A DNA stretch of 64,000 bases from Pelomonas sp047654785. Lineage in GTDB: Bacteria; Pseudomonadota; Gammaproteobacteria; Burkholderiales; Burkholderiaceae_C. This document shows, one piece after another, positions 34,783 to 43,556 of the stretch (positions are counted from its first letter, which is position 1; every line of letters begins with the position of its first letter). The DNA lies in assembly GCF_047654785.1 (NCBI RefSeq), contig NZ_JASGKQ010000002.1:1-64000 (forward strand). The letters are read 5' to 3'. The notes beneath the pieces are model-generated. The model saw only the letters and a program-made list of their open reading frames with translations, was not told where the DNA came from and ran no database searches. A program made the position numbers and the translations under genes.

Positions 34783-35936
34783 GGCGCGTCTCCGGTCGGC
34801 ACGCGGGCGCTGATCTCGAAGCGCTGGCCCGCCAGCCCCGCCTCGGCGGCCGAGAAGCGCGACAGCACCACCTGCCGCCAGCCCGGCGTGCCGCCCAGCT
34901 GCTCGGCCAGCTGCAGCGCCAGCAGCCGGTCGGGCGTCAGGCCCTCCAGGCGCAGCTCGCCGCGCGCGGCGCTGGCGTCCAGGCCCAGCCAGGCGATGGT
35001 CCTGGCCTGCGCGCCCGCGGTCTCCACGCGCGCCAGCAGCGGCTCCCACGGCATGGCCAGCAGCGCGCGGGCCTCGCGGGCCGAGCGGTTCTCCGCCGGT
35101 ACGGCGGCGGCGGCGGCGCGGCGCGGCGGCGCGGCGGCGGCCACGGCGGCGGGGCGCAGCGCGGCGGCGCGATCGCGCGCGGCCTGGGCCACGGCCAGCG
35201 CGCGGTGGCTGTCGGCGGCGCTCCACGCGGCCGTGGCCAGCACCAGCGCGCCGGTGGCCGCCAACGGCCAGGCCAGCGGCGAGCGGCCGGCGCGGGGCAG
35301 GAAGTCGGGCTGCGGCGTCGCCGGGCCGGGCCGGGCGGCCAGGTCGTCGCCGGGCCCGCCGACGGCCAGCGGCGCGGCGCCGAGATCGGCCAGGCCCTGC
35401 ACGCGGCGCGACTGCAGGCCGGTGACGCGGCCCTGGTCGAGCTGGATGACGACGGCCGTCATGTCGCCTGCGGCGCCCTCGTGCCAGACCAGGCGGCCCG
35501 AGCCGGCGCGCGTCGCGGCCGGCAGCGACGCCAGCCACGCGGCCCAGGCCGGCCGCACGGCGGCCAGGCGCACGCGCGCGGCCTCGGCCTGGCTGCGCAG
35601 CGCGGCCAGGTCCAGCCCGTGCAGCGCCGATGCGCCGGCCGCCTCGCCCAGCTGCCACGGCGCGACCGCGAAGCGCTGCGCGGCGGCGCCGAAGTAGTGC
35701 GCGAACTGCTGCTGCGCATAGGCCCGCACGGCGTCCAGGCCGGCCAGCGGCAGGCCCGGCTCGGCGGCCAGCTCGTGCAGCGCGCGGGCGCTGACGAGCA
35801 GCTCGACCGCCGTGCCCGGCCGCTCGCGGCACCAGGCCTCGAACTCGCCGCCGCCGGCCGTGAAGAACAGGCGCCGCGGCCTGGCGACGCGCGCGGCCAG
35901 CCGCTGGCGCAGGCGCTCACTCATCGAGGGTGACAC
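34779..35936 (-). CDS. GspL/PilN-like platform protein
   Basis: 385-residue protein with a cytoplasmic N-terminal region (1 to about 220), one membrane helix (about 222-242, WPLAATGALVLATAAW) and a periplasmic ferredoxin-like end (GELRLEGLTPDRLLALQLAEQLGG). This matches GspL or a PilM/PilN-like protein that links the ATPase to the platform. Start taken as GTG at 35936 because GAGGAG lies 7 bases upstream; ATG at 35924 is the alternative with no clear ribosome site. Overlaps the ATPase gene by 20 bases. Confidence 0.72.
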   Translation of the reverse strand: MSPSMSERLRQRLAARVARPRRLFFTAGGGEFEAWCRERPGTAVELLVSARALHELAAEPGLPLAGLDAVRAYAQQQFAHYFGAAAQRFAVAPWQLGEAAGASALHGLDLAALRSQAEAARVRLAAVRPAWAAWLASLPAATRAGSGRLVWHEGAAGDMTAVVIQLDQGRVTGLQSRRVQGLADLGAAPLAVGGPGDDLAARPGPATPQPDFLPRAGRSPLAWPLAATGALVLATAAWSAADSHRALAVAQAARDRAAALRPAAVAAAAPPRRAAAAAVPAENRSAREARALLAMPWEPLLARVETAGAQARTIAWLGLDASAARGELRLEGLTPDRLLALQLAEQLGGTPGWRQVVLSRFSAAEAGLAGQRFEISARVPTGDAP

Positions 35937-37512
35937 GTTCCAGCTCCTCGAAAGTGGTCTCGCCGCGGCACACGGCGGCCAGGGCCATCTCGCGCAGCGA
36001 CTTCATGCCGCGCGCCTTCGCGGCGGCCTTGATCTCGGACATCGGCGCCCGCGCGGCGATCAGGTCGCGCAGGCCGTCGTCGAGCTTGAGCAGCTCCGCC
36101 ACCGCGCGCCGGCCCTTGTAGCCGGTGCCGCGGCAGTGGCCGCAGCCCTCGCCCTTCATGAAGTTGCCGTTGCTCCAGCCGCCCGCCGGGCCGCTCCCAA
36201 GGGCGGCTGGGCCCCCTTGGGGGGCGGTCGGCGTATCCGCCGACCGGGGGCTGACATTCAGGCCGTGGCGCGCCAGGGTCGCCGCGTCGGGCGCGAACGG
36301 CTGCGCGCAGTGCGTGCAGGTCAGCCGCACCAGGCGCTGCGCCAGCACCGCGTTCAGCGCCGACACGACGTTGTAGAGGTCCAGCCCCATGTGCATGAAG
36401 CGGCCGATCACGTCGAAGGCGTTGTTCGCATGCACCGTGCTGAAGACCAGGTGCCCGGTCAGCGCGGCCTGCACGGCGATCTGCGCGGTCTCGGCGTCGC
36501 GGATCTCGCCGACCATCACGCGGTCGGGGTCGTGGCGCAGGATGGAGCGCAGGCCGCGCGAGAAGCTCAGCCCCTTCTTCTCGTTGACGGGGATCTGCAC
36601 GACGCCGGCCAGCTGGTATTCCACCGGGTCTTCGATGGTGATGATCTTGTCGGCGCCGGTGTGGATCTCGGCCAGCGTCGCGTACAGCGTGGTCGTCTTG
36701 CCGGAGCCGGTCGGGCCGGTGACCAGCAGCATGCCGTGCGGCTGGCGCGCCTGATGGCGGATGGCGGCACGCTCCTCGGCGCCGAAGCCCAGGGCGTCCA
36801 GCGTCAGCGTGCCGGCGCGGGCTATTGCCGCGCGGTCCAGGATGCGGATGACGGCGTCCTCGCCGAACACGCTGGGCATGATGCTGAGCCGGAAGTCGAT
36901 CTCGCGGCCCTGCACGCGCAGCTTGAAGCGGCCGTCCTGCGGCAGCCGGCGCTCGCCGATGTCGAGTTCGGCCATCACCTTGAGCCGCGACACCAGCTGC
37001 TCCGCGACCTGCGGCCCCTCCACCGGGCGCACCAGCGCCATCACGCCGTCCACGCGGAAGCGGATCGCCGCGCCGCGGGCGGTGCATTCGATGTGGATGT
37101 CGGACGCGCCGTCCTGCAGCGCGTCGTAGATCGTCGCGTTCAGCAGCCGCACGACCGGGCTGGCCTGCTCGCTCAGCGCCAGCGCGGACAGCTCCTCGGT
37201 GGGGTCCTCGACGGTCGCCAGCGCGTCTTCGACGTCCGACAGCGCGCGGAAGTCCGCCTCGCCGGCGCCGAGGAAATGCGTCACCGCCTCGGCCGACGCG
37301 CGCTGCCAGCCGACCGGCGCGTCGAGCCGCGACTCGACGCTCTGCAGCAGCATCGCGTCCTCGTCGCGCTCGGCGAGCAGCACGCGGCGGCCGTCCGCGC
37401 CGACGGCCAGCACCGCGCGCCAGCGCTGCGCCTGGGCCTGCGGCCATTGCTCGAAGTCCAGGTGCCACGGCCCCTGCCCCGCCGGCAGCCAGTCGGTGAG
37501 CGTCGTCGTCAT
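35917..37512 (-). CDS. gspE: GspE/PilB-family secretion ATPase
   Basis: 531-residue hexameric secretion ATPase. Walker A GPTGSGKTTT at 266-275, Asp box DIHIECTARG near 138, TIEDPVEYQL, Walker B ILRHDPDRVMVGEIRDAETA (324-343) and the His box TGHLVFSTVHANNA. The zinc-binding tetracysteine is present (C399, C402, C457, C460) but the two pairs are pushed apart by an insertion of about 25 residues (421-445) encoded by palindromic DNA. Starts in a four-base overlap with the GspF-like gene. It powers pseudopilus assembly in the operon. Confidence 0.93.
   Translation of the reverse strand: MTTTLTDWLPAGQGPWHLDFEQWPQAQAQRWRAVLAVGADGRRVLLAERDEDAMLLQSVESRLDAPVGWQRASAEAVTHFLGAGEADFRALSDVEDALATVEDPTEELSALALSEQASPVVRLLNATIYDALQDGASDIHIECTARGAAIRFRVDGVMALVRPVEGPQVAEQLVSRLKVMAELDIGERRLPQDGRFKLRVQGREIDFRLSIMPSVFGEDAVIRILDRAAIARAGTLTLDALGFGAEERAAIRHQARQPHGMLLVTGPTGSGKTTTLYATLAEIHTGADKIITIEDPVEYQLAGVVQIPVNEKKGLSFSRGLRSILRHDPDRVMVGEIRDAETAQIAVQAALTGHLVFSTVHANNAFDVIGRFMHMGLDLYNVVSALNAVLAQRLVRLTCTHCAQPFAPDAATLARHGLNVSPRSADTPTAPQGGPAALGSGPAGGWSNGNFMKGEGCGHCRGTGYKGRRAVAELLKLDDGLRDLIAARAPMSEIKAAAKARGMKSLREMALAAVCRGETTFEELERVTLDE
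36191..36250. repeat. Two-hairpin palindromic element inside gspE
   Basis: Two adjacent perfect inverted repeats: 36196-36203 with 36214-36221 (10-base spacer) and 36225-36232 with 36239-36246 (6-base loop). They are translated in frame as a Gly/Pro/Ala/Thr-rich loop between the cysteine pairs of the ATPase zinc site. The first arm set (CCCAAGGG/CCCTTGGG) resembles intergenic repeats I associate with Burkholderiales genomes. Confidence 0.6.
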
Positions 37513-38714
37513 TGCACCTGCTCCACCAGCTGGAAGATCGGCAAATACATCAGCACGATGATCCCGCCGATCAGCACGCCCATGACGAGCATCAGCGCCG
37601 GGTTCACGAGGCGGGTCAGCAGGTCGGTCAGCCGCGCGGCCTCCTCGTCGTGGAAGGCGGCGGCGCGCTCCAGCATCGCCGCGACCTCGCCGCTGCGCTC
37701 GCCGACGCGCAGCATGCGGCGCGCGACCGGCGTGGCCAGGTCCTGCGCGTCGAAGGCCGCCGACAGCCGCTCGCCGCGCTCGACCTGCGCCGCCGCCGCG
37801 CGCACCGCCGCGCGCCATGGCGCGGCCACCACGTCCACGACGATCCTCAGCGCCGCCAGCGCCGGCACGCCCGAGGCCAGCAGCATCGCCAGCGAGCGGT
37901 ACAGCCGCGCCAGCGCCAGCACGCGCAGCCGCGGGCCCAGGCCGGGCAGCGTCCACAGCAGGCCCTGCGCGCGCTGGCGCACGGCGGGCTGGCGCAGCAG
38001 CGCATAGGCGCCGAAGCCCAGCGCCGCCAGGCCGCCAAGCACCCAGCCCGGGTGCGCGCCAGCCGTCTGGCCGAACTCGATCAGCACCCGCGAGGCCCAG
38101 GGCAGGTCGGCGCTGGTCGCTTCCAGGATGCCGGCGAAGCGCGGCAGCACGTAGAGCAGCAGGAACAGGATGACCGCGCCGCCCACGCCCAGCAGCATCA
38201 GCGGGTAGACCAGCGCGGCGACCAGGCGCGAGCGCAGCGCGTCCACCCAGGCCAGGTAGCGCGCATGCTGGGCCAGCGCGGTGGAGAGCTGGCCGGTCTT
38301 CTCGTTGGCCGCGACGATGGCGCAGATCAGCTCGTCGAAGGCCTGCGGCTGCCGGCGCAGCGCGGCGGACAGCGGCTGGCCCTGCTCGATCTGCGCGACG
38401 ACGGCGTCCAGCGCCGCGCGCACGCCCGGCTGGCCCTCCTTCTCGCGCAGCGTGTGCAGCGCCTCCAGCAGCGCGATGCCGGCATCCAGCAGCACGGCCA
38501 GCTCCTGGCTGAACAGCTGCAGCGGGAAGCGCGCGTCGCGGCGCCAGGGCCTGGCGGGCCCGGCCGGCGCGATCTCGCGGACCTCCAGCACATGCTGCGG
38601 CGACACGCCCAGCGCCGCCGCCACGGCGGCGCGGTCGGGCGCCTCCACGCGCTCGCTGCTGACGGCACCGGCGCGCAGCACGCGGGTCTGGAACTGCGGC
38701 ACGGAAAGCGTCAC
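37509..38714 (-). CDS. gspF: GspF-type inner-membrane platform protein
   Basis: 401-residue platform protein with two repeated T2SSF domains (about 65-190 and 268-390) and three membrane helices (about 165-190, 215-235 and 370-395). Landmarks are LFSQELAVLLDAGIALLEAL in the first repeat and LYRSLAMLLASGVPALAALRI in the second, then the VGERSGEVAAMLERAA motif. It pairs with the GspE ATPase and overlaps both neighbouring genes by four bases. Confidence 0.93.
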   Translation of the reverse strand: MTLSVPQFQTRVLRAGAVSSERVEAPDRAAVAAALGVSPQHVLEVREIAPAGPARPWRRDARFPLQLFSQELAVLLDAGIALLEALHTLREKEGQPGVRAALDAVVAQIEQGQPLSAALRRQPQAFDELICAIVAANEKTGQLSTALAQHARYLAWVDALRSRLVAALVYPLMLLGVGGAVILFLLLYVLPRFAGILEATSADLPWASRVLIEFGQTAGAHPGWVLGGLAALGFGAYALLRQPAVRQRAQGLLWTLPGLGPRLRVLALARLYRSLAMLLASGVPALAALRIVVDVVAAPWRAAVRAAAAQVERGERLSAAFDAQDLATPVARRMLRVGERSGEVAAMLERAAAFHDEEAARLTDLLTRLVNPALMLVMGVLIGGIIVLMYLPIFQLVEQVQ

Positions 38715-39133
38715 CAGGAGGTGAGGTCGGCGTCCTCACCCTCGCCGCCGGGGCGGCCGTCCTTGCCCAGGCTCAGCAGGTCGTATTCGCCGTGCTCGCC
38801 GGGGCTGCGGTACTGGTAGTCGTTGCCCCAGGGATCCTTGGGCACGGCCTTGCTGAGGTAGGGCCCCTGCCACTTCGGCTCGTCGGCCGGCTTGGCGACC
38901 AGCACGGCCAGGCCCTGCTCGGTGCCGGGGTAGCGGCCCACGTCCAGGCGGTACTGGTCCAGCGACTTCTGCAGCGCGTCGATCTGCGCCCGGGCGGCCT
39001 TCACCTCGCTCTTGCCGATCTGGCCGAAGAACTTCGGGCCGACATAGCCGGCCAGCAGCCCGATGATGACCATGACGACGAGCAGCTCCAGCAGGGTGAA
39101 GCCGCGGGAGCGGAGGAGAGGGGAACGGGACAT
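38711..39133 (-). CDS. gspG: Type II secretion major pseudopilin GspG
   Basis: 140-residue major pseudopilin: leader of about 10 residues, cleavage G-FTLLELLVVMVIIGLLAGYVGP with Glu5, then ALQKSLDQYRLDVGRYPGTEQGL and the calcium-binding-type C-terminus (PWGNDYQYRSPGEHGEYDLLSLGKDG). ATG at 39133 gives the normal length and leader; in-frame ATGs at 39169 and 39211 would add 12-26 residues. Head gene of the minus-strand secretion operon, so its promoter should lie just above 39133. Confidence 0.92.
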   Translation of the reverse strand: MSRSPLLRSRGFTLLELLVVMVIIGLLAGYVGPKFFGQIGKSEVKAARAQIDALQKSLDQYRLDVGRYPGTEQGLAVLVAKPADEPKWQGPYLSKAVPKDPWGNDYQYRSPGEHGEYDLLSLGKDGRPGGEGEDADLTSW

Positions 39134-39722
39134 GGGCGGGCGGGTACTGCGGGAGGGCGCACTGTTCATCGCCGGCCCCGGGCCGGCAATAAGGATTTGA
39201 CCGACCCGCATTCTCAGGGACGGCCGTGACGCCGCCCGGTCCGGCGCCCCCGCCGCGCGCCGGGCCCGGGCTGTCGGTTCCGCGCAACAGTCACCCCGGC
39301 CGACGGCCCCCGGGGAAGTGCACCACCACAGGGCGCCAGCGCCCTGTCCCGACTCAGAATGCCGGGCTTACCCCAGTGGCATGCACCGGCACGGGGCAAT
39401 ACATTCACGCCACTCGACGCGGTCCGGGAGCCCAGGCTCCAGGGTCGCCGGGCGGGTTGTGAGGAGACAAGACAAGCCTGATTGCTTCGTGACCCCGAAG
39501 ACAATCCCACCGGCCACCAAGGCACCCCTTGGTGGCCGTTTTATTTGTGCCCCTCGCCCAGGCCCGCGCCGCTGGACGCGGGCGGGCCTGGGCGGTCCCC
39601 CGGGGGACGGCGACATCTGCCGGTTCGACCGGCAGCCGTCGCCCGACGGGCCGGCTTGGGGCGGCCCGGCGCTCGGCCCGATGACATGCACGACGGCCGC
39701 GTCGCGTTGATGGACATCCGAC
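39134..39722. other. Structured gene-free region; possible small RNA on the plus strand
   Basis: 589 bases with no convincing reading frame. It should hold the promoter of the secretion operon (minus). On the plus strand there is a series of hairpins: ACAGGGCG/CGCCCTGT at 39328-39347, GGAGCC/GGCTCC near 39427-39440, and a GATTG...CAATC stem near 39480-39506. They end in a strong terminator at 39511-39546. Nothing annotated upstream on the plus strand needs a terminator there, so a small structured RNA or a leader is possible. Nothing clear between 39550 and 39722. Confidence 0.4.
39511..39546 (+). terminator. Strong Rho-independent terminator
   Basis: Perfect 12-bp stem (39511-39522 with 39527-39538), 4-base loop, then TTTTATTT. 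Orientation is plus. It lies 176 bases before the TauE-type gene and has no annotated gene upstream. Confidence 0.8.
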
Positions 39723-40484
39723 ATGCTCGAACTCTTTACCGTCGCCCTTGCCTCGCTGCTCGCGGGTTTCATCGATGCGGTGGCGGGGGGCGGCGGCCTG
39801 GTGCTGGTGCCGGCGCTGTTCAGCACCTTCCCCGGCGCCGCGCCGGCCACGCTGCTGGGCACGAACAAGGGCGCGTCGGTCTGGGGCACGGGCTGGGCCA
39901 CGCTGCAGTACGTCCGGCGCGTGGACCTGCCGTGGCGGCGGCTGATGCCGGCGGCGGTGCTGGCCGGCGCCGGCAGCTTCACCGGCGCCTGGGCGCTGAC
40001 GCTGATGCACGCCGACGGCCTGCGCAAGGCGCTGCCGCTGGTGCTGCTGGCCGTGTTCCTCTACACGCTGGCGAAGAAGGACCTCGGCCGCGAGCACCGG
40101 CCGCGCTTCGCCGGCCGCGCCGAGGCGCTGGTGGCCGGCGCCATCGCGCTGGCCGTGGGCTTCTACGACGGCTTCTTCGGCCCGGGCACCGGCAGCTTCT
40201 TCGTGTTCCTGTTCGTGCGGCTGCTGGGCTACGACTTCCTGCACGCGTCGGCCACGGCCAAGCTGATGAACCTGCTGACCAACCTGGCCGCCATCGCGCT
40301 GTTCGTCGGCAAGGGGCATGTATGGTGGCAGGTCGCGGCGGTGATGGCGGTGACCAACGTGGCCGGCAGCCTGCTGGGCACGCGGCTGGCGCTGCGGCAC
40401 GGGGCCAGCTTCGTGCGCTGCGTGTTCATCGTCGTCGTCGGGGCGCTCATCCTGAAGACCGCCTGGGACGCCTTCCTGCGCTGA
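39723..40484 (+). CDS. TauE/SafE-family membrane permease
   Basis: 253-residue sulfite-exporter/TSUP-family protein with about eight helices. The duplicated family motifs are visible: AGFIDAVAGGGGLVLVPAL (about 14-32) with LLGTNKGASVWGTGWATLQY, and in the second half AVGFYDGFFGPGTGSFFVFLFV with ASATAKLMNLLTNLAA. Members move small organosulfur or carboxylate anions; the substrate here is unknown. Followed by the HDOD gene 39 bases downstream. Confidence 0.88.
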   Translation: MLELFTVALASLLAGFIDAVAGGGGLVLVPALFSTFPGAAPATLLGTNKGASVWGTGWATLQYVRRVDLPWRRLMPAAVLAGAGSFTGAWALTLMHADGLRKALPLVLLAVFLYTLAKKDLGREHRPRFAGRAEALVAGAIALAVGFYDGFFGPGTGSFFVFLFVRLLGYDFLHASATAKLMNLLTNLAAIALFVGKGHVWWQVAAVMAVTNVAGSLLGTRLALRHGASFVRCVFIVVVGALILKTAWDAFLR

Positions 40485-40523
40485 ACTACGATCCGGCCCT
40501 CCCCCCACCGGCCCCGAGACACC

Positions 40524-41342
40524 ATGCCCGTCGATCCTGAACTGCGCAATCTGGACATCGAGATCCCGACCCAGCCCGAGGTGCTGGTCAAGCTCTCGCT
40601 GCTGATGGCCGCCGAGGACATCGACCTGCAGGCGATGTCGGCGCTGGTGGAGACCGACATGGCGCTGGCCGCCGCGGTGATGAAGGCGGTGAACTCCTCG
40701 CTGTACGGCCTGCGCGGCCGGGTGCAGACGGTGCACCAGGCGCTGACCTACCTGGGCATGCGCGAGGTGGCGGCCATCACGTTCGAGATGGGGCTGCGGG
40801 CCGCCTTCCCGGGCGCGGCGGAGCTGGAGTCGGTGTGGCGGCGCGCGTCGCAGCGCGGCCTGCTGATGGGCCGCATGGGCCAGATGCTGGGCGTGGACCC
40901 CTGGGCCGCGCACTCGGCGGGGCTGTTCGAGGAATGCGGCAAGGCGGTGCTGTACCGCCACGCGCCGGCCCACTACCCGGCCATGCTGCGCGCCGCGCCG
41001 CGCGACGTGGAGCTGGTGGAGCTGGAGCGCACCGCCTTCGGCGTCAGCCACGACGCGCTGGGCGCGGCGCTGTGCGAGAGCTGGGGCCTGGCGCCGGCCG
41101 CCGTGGCCAGCGTGCGCCACCACGTCGAGGTGCAGGCCACGCTGACCATGCCCGAGAACCTGGCGCGCCCCAGCGTCGCGGCGATCTCCACGGTGGCCTG
41201 GGCGCTGCTGAACCAGCCCGAGCAGCTGGACGAAGTGGCCCGCCGGATCGCGCCGCAGGCGCAGCTGGACGAGACGCTGGTGCTGCGCGCGGCGCGGCGG
41301 GTCAGCGAGCAGCTGACCGCCGCCCAGGAACACGGCCGCTGA
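40524..41342 (+). CDS. HDOD-domain protein
   Basis: 272-residue cytoplasmic protein that is essentially one HDOD domain (about 15-205): PTQPEVLVKLSLLMAAEDIDLQAMSALVE at the start, VMKAVNSSLYG, VQTVHQALTYLGMREVAAI, then the degenerate HD region (AGLFEECGKAVLY). HDOD proteins act as signalling adaptors, often near cyclic-di-GMP proteins; two GGDEF genes lie just downstream on the opposite strand. No enzymatic metal site is expected. Confidence 0.85.
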   Translation: MPVDPELRNLDIEIPTQPEVLVKLSLLMAAEDIDLQAMSALVETDMALAAAVMKAVNSSLYGLRGRVQTVHQALTYLGMREVAAITFEMGLRAAFPGAAELESVWRRASQRGLLMGRMGQMLGVDPWAAHSAGLFEECGKAVLYRHAPAHYPAMLRAAPRDVELVELERTAFGVSHDALGAALCESWGLAPAAVASVRHHVEVQATLTMPENLARPSVAAISTVAWALLNQPEQLDEVARRIAPQAQLDETLVLRAARRVSEQLTAAQEHGR

Positions 41343-41353
41343 GGGACGGCCCA

Positions 41354-41412
41354 CCCCCTACCGGCTTCGCCGGCCGCTGAAGGGGTCGCGGCCTGCGGCG
41401 CGACGGGCCCCC
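41354..41412. repeat. Intergenic inverted-repeat element
   Basis: Between the convergent HDOD and GGDEF genes. A tight CCGGC-TTC-GCCGG hairpin (41361-41373) is nested in outer CCCCCT/AGGGG arms and followed by a further GC-rich dyad. It looks like a dispersed palindromic repeat and has no T-run. Confidence 0.5.
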
Positions 41413-41428
41413 ACTTCAGAACCTGTTT

Positions 41429-42406
41429 TCAAGCTGCCAGGCTGAGGCGGTCGCGGCCGGCGTGCTTGGCGATGTAGAGCGCCTCGTCGGCCGCCTGCAG
41501 CAGCGCCTGCGCGCTCAGGTAGGGGTGGGCCGGGCTGGCCGCGGCCAGGCCCACGCTCAGGGTCAGGCCGCCGCCGCCGTCGGGCAGGCGCAGCGCGCGC
41601 AGGTCGTCGCGCAGGGCCTCCAGCAGGCCTTGCGCCTCGGCCATGCCGGCGCCCGGCAGCAGCACGACGAACTCCTCGCCGCCCAGGCGGGCGACCACGT
41701 CGGTGTCGCGCCGGATGCGTTCATGGAGCAGCGCCGCCACGCGCTGCAGCGCCGCGTCGCCCGCGCTGGCGCCGTGCGTGGCGTTGAACTGCCGGAACTG
41801 GTCCAGGTCCAGCACGGCCACGGCCAGCAGGCCGCGCTGGCGCTGGGCGCGCTTGAACTCGCGGCGCAAGGCCTCGTCGAAGGCGCGCTGGTTGGCGAGG
41901 CCGGTCAGCGCGTCGGTGCGGGCCAGGCCGGCGAGCTGGCGCTGCTGCTCGGCCAGCGCGGCATGGGCCTGCTCCAGCAGCAGGCGCTGGCGGGCCAGTT
42001 CGTCGCGGTGCCCGCGGGCCGCCTGCTCCTGCTGCCACAGCGCGCCGCGCATGCGCCGCAGCGCATGGCCGATGCGGCCCAGCTCGGCCGGGGCGGCGGC
42101 ACCGGCGTCGTCCAGCGGCGCGGGGGCGGCATCGAGCGCCTCGCACGCCGCCGCCAGCCGGCGCAGCGGGCGCAGCAGCCAGGCCTCGACGAGCAGCAGC
42201 TGCGCTGCCGTCAGCAGCAGCACCAGCCAGGCCAGCGGCGCCAGGCCCTCGGCGGGGCCGGCGAAGCCGCCCAGGCTCCACTCGCACAGCGCGGCGACGG
42301 CGGCGTTCAGCGCCAGCAGCCCGAGCGCCAGCCGCAGCCGCAGCGACCCCGGCCGGCGCGGCGGCGGGGCGCGGTCCAGGGGGTCGGCGAGGGAGTCGGT
42401 GTTCAT
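41429..42406 (-). CDS. Membrane-anchored diguanylate cyclase
   Basis: 325-residue protein: two N-terminal helices (about 25-45 and 56-75), a HAMP-like linker and a long Gln/Leu-rich coiled coil (about 120-165), then a GGDEF domain starting at ARTDALTGLANQRAFDEAL. The active site is intact as RLGGEEF, and an RxxD inhibitory site (RDTD) sits five residues before it, so product inhibition by c-di-GMP is likely. ATG at 42406 precedes the first helix. It synthesises c-di-GMP at the inner membrane. Confidence 0.9.
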   Translation of the reverse strand: MNTDSLADPLDRAPPPRRPGSLRLRLALGLLALNAAVAALCEWSLGGFAGPAEGLAPLAWLVLLLTAAQLLLVEAWLLRPLRRLAAACEALDAAPAPLDDAGAAAPAELGRIGHALRRMRGALWQQEQAARGHRDELARQRLLLEQAHAALAEQQRQLAGLARTDALTGLANQRAFDEALRREFKRAQRQRGLLAVAVLDLDQFRQFNATHGASAGDAALQRVAALLHERIRRDTDVVARLGGEEFVVLLPGAGMAEAQGLLEALRDDLRALRLPDGGGGLTLSVGLAAASPAHPYLSAQALLQAADEALYIAKHAGRDRLSLAA

Positions 42407-42476
42407 CGGGCGGGCCGGGCGGCGGCACCGATTGTCCCGGCCCGGCCGGGCCTGTGCAGTGTGGGAACCTCGGGGG

Positions 42477-43556
42477 TCAGGCCGGGTCGTCGCCCAGCGA
42501 CACGGTGCGGTTGCGCCCGCTGCGCTTGGCCTCGTAGAGCGCGCGGTCGGCGGCGGACAGCAGGTCGGCGAAGCTGCCCGCATTGGCCGGCAGCATGGCC
42601 AGCCCGGCGGACAGCGTGGCGCCGATGGTGCCGCCCTCGGGCGTGACGAAGGGCGCCTCCTGCACCGTCAGCCGGATGCGCTCGGCCACCTCGCGGGCGC
42701 CGGCCTCGCCGGTGCGCGGCAGCAGCACGACGAATTCCTCGCCGCCGTAGCGCGCGGCCAGGTCGCCCGCGCGCAGCGAGCGCTGGATGAGGCCGCCCAC
42801 CTGGCGCAGCACCTCGTCGCCCGCCGGGTGGCCGTGGCCGTCGTTGATGGCCTTGAAGTGGTCGATGTCCAGGAACAGGCAGGCCAGCGGGTAGCGGTGG
42901 CGCACGGCCTGGCTGAACTCGATGAGGCTGCGGTGGTCGAAGTAGCGGCGGTTGTGGACGCCGGTCAGGCCGTCGGTCATGCCGGCGCGACGCAGGCGCT
43001 CGCGATTGAGCATGCTCTCGATGGCGATGGCGGCGATGGCCGCCAGGCGGTCCAGGAACTTGGTGCCGGACTGCGCGTCGTAGCGCTCGGGGTCGCGCGC
43101 GCCCAGGTGCAGGCTGCCGATGAGCAGGCCCTGGCGGATCAGCGGCAGCAGCGCGGCGGAGCGCACCGGCGTGCCGGGCTCGAAGGCCTGGGCCAGCAGC
43201 GCGCCGCCGTCCGGGCCGATAAGGCGCGTGGCGCGCACCGCGCCGAACAGCGCCACCAGCGGCGCGTGGCTGCCCAGCAGGCGCGGCGCGCGGGCCATGG
43301 GCAGCGCGGGCAGCGCGCGGCGCAGCTCCTCCTCCGGGTCCAGCAGCCACAGCTCGGCGGCGTCCAGGCCGAAGTCGTCGCGGCAGTCCACCAGCAGCAG
43401 CGTGACCAGCTCCTCCATCGAGCCGACGGCGACCAGGCGGCGCTCCAGCGCGTCGAAGCGGTCCAGCTTGCGCTCGTTGTCGTGCGCGGCCTCCAGCAAC
43501 GAGCGCAACTGGCGGCGCAGCGCCTGGACTTGGGCGGAGAGGTTGGCGGCGGTCAT
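42477..43556 (-). CDS. Diguanylate cyclase with DUF484/GAF-like sensor
   Basis: 359-residue soluble protein. Residues 1 to about 195 are DUF484/GAF-like: coiled N-terminus (LSAQVQALRRQLRSLLEAA), SMEELVTLLLVDCRDDFGLDAAELWLLD, then SAALLPLIRQGLLIGSLHLGARDPERY and AIAIESMLNRERL. The GGDEF domain (about 200-355) carries YGGEEF and an RxxD I-site (RAGD) five residues before it, so an active, feedback-inhibited cyclase is expected. ATG at 43556 overlaps the pseudouridine synthase stop (ATGA). Confidence 0.9.
   Translation of the reverse strand: MTAANLSAQVQALRRQLRSLLEAAHDNERKLDRFDALERRLVAVGSMEELVTLLLVDCRDDFGLDAAELWLLDPEEELRRALPALPMARAPRLLGSHAPLVALFGAVRATRLIGPDGGALLAQAFEPGTPVRSAALLPLIRQGLLIGSLHLGARDPERYDAQSGTKFLDRLAAIAAIAIESMLNRERLRRAGMTDGLTGVHNRRYFDHRSLIEFSQAVRHRYPLACLFLDIDHFKAINDGHGHPAGDEVLRQVGGLIQRSLRAGDLAARYGGEEFVVLLPRTGEAGAREVAERIRLTVQEAPFVTPEGGTIGATLSAGLAMLPANAGSFADLLSAADRALYEAKRSGRNRTVSLGDDPA

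Noticed and set aside
39212..39546. 6S RNA, tmRNA, RNase P RNA or a known riboswitch
   Set aside because: None of the conserved core sequences of these RNAs that I know is present; kept only as an unnamed structured region.
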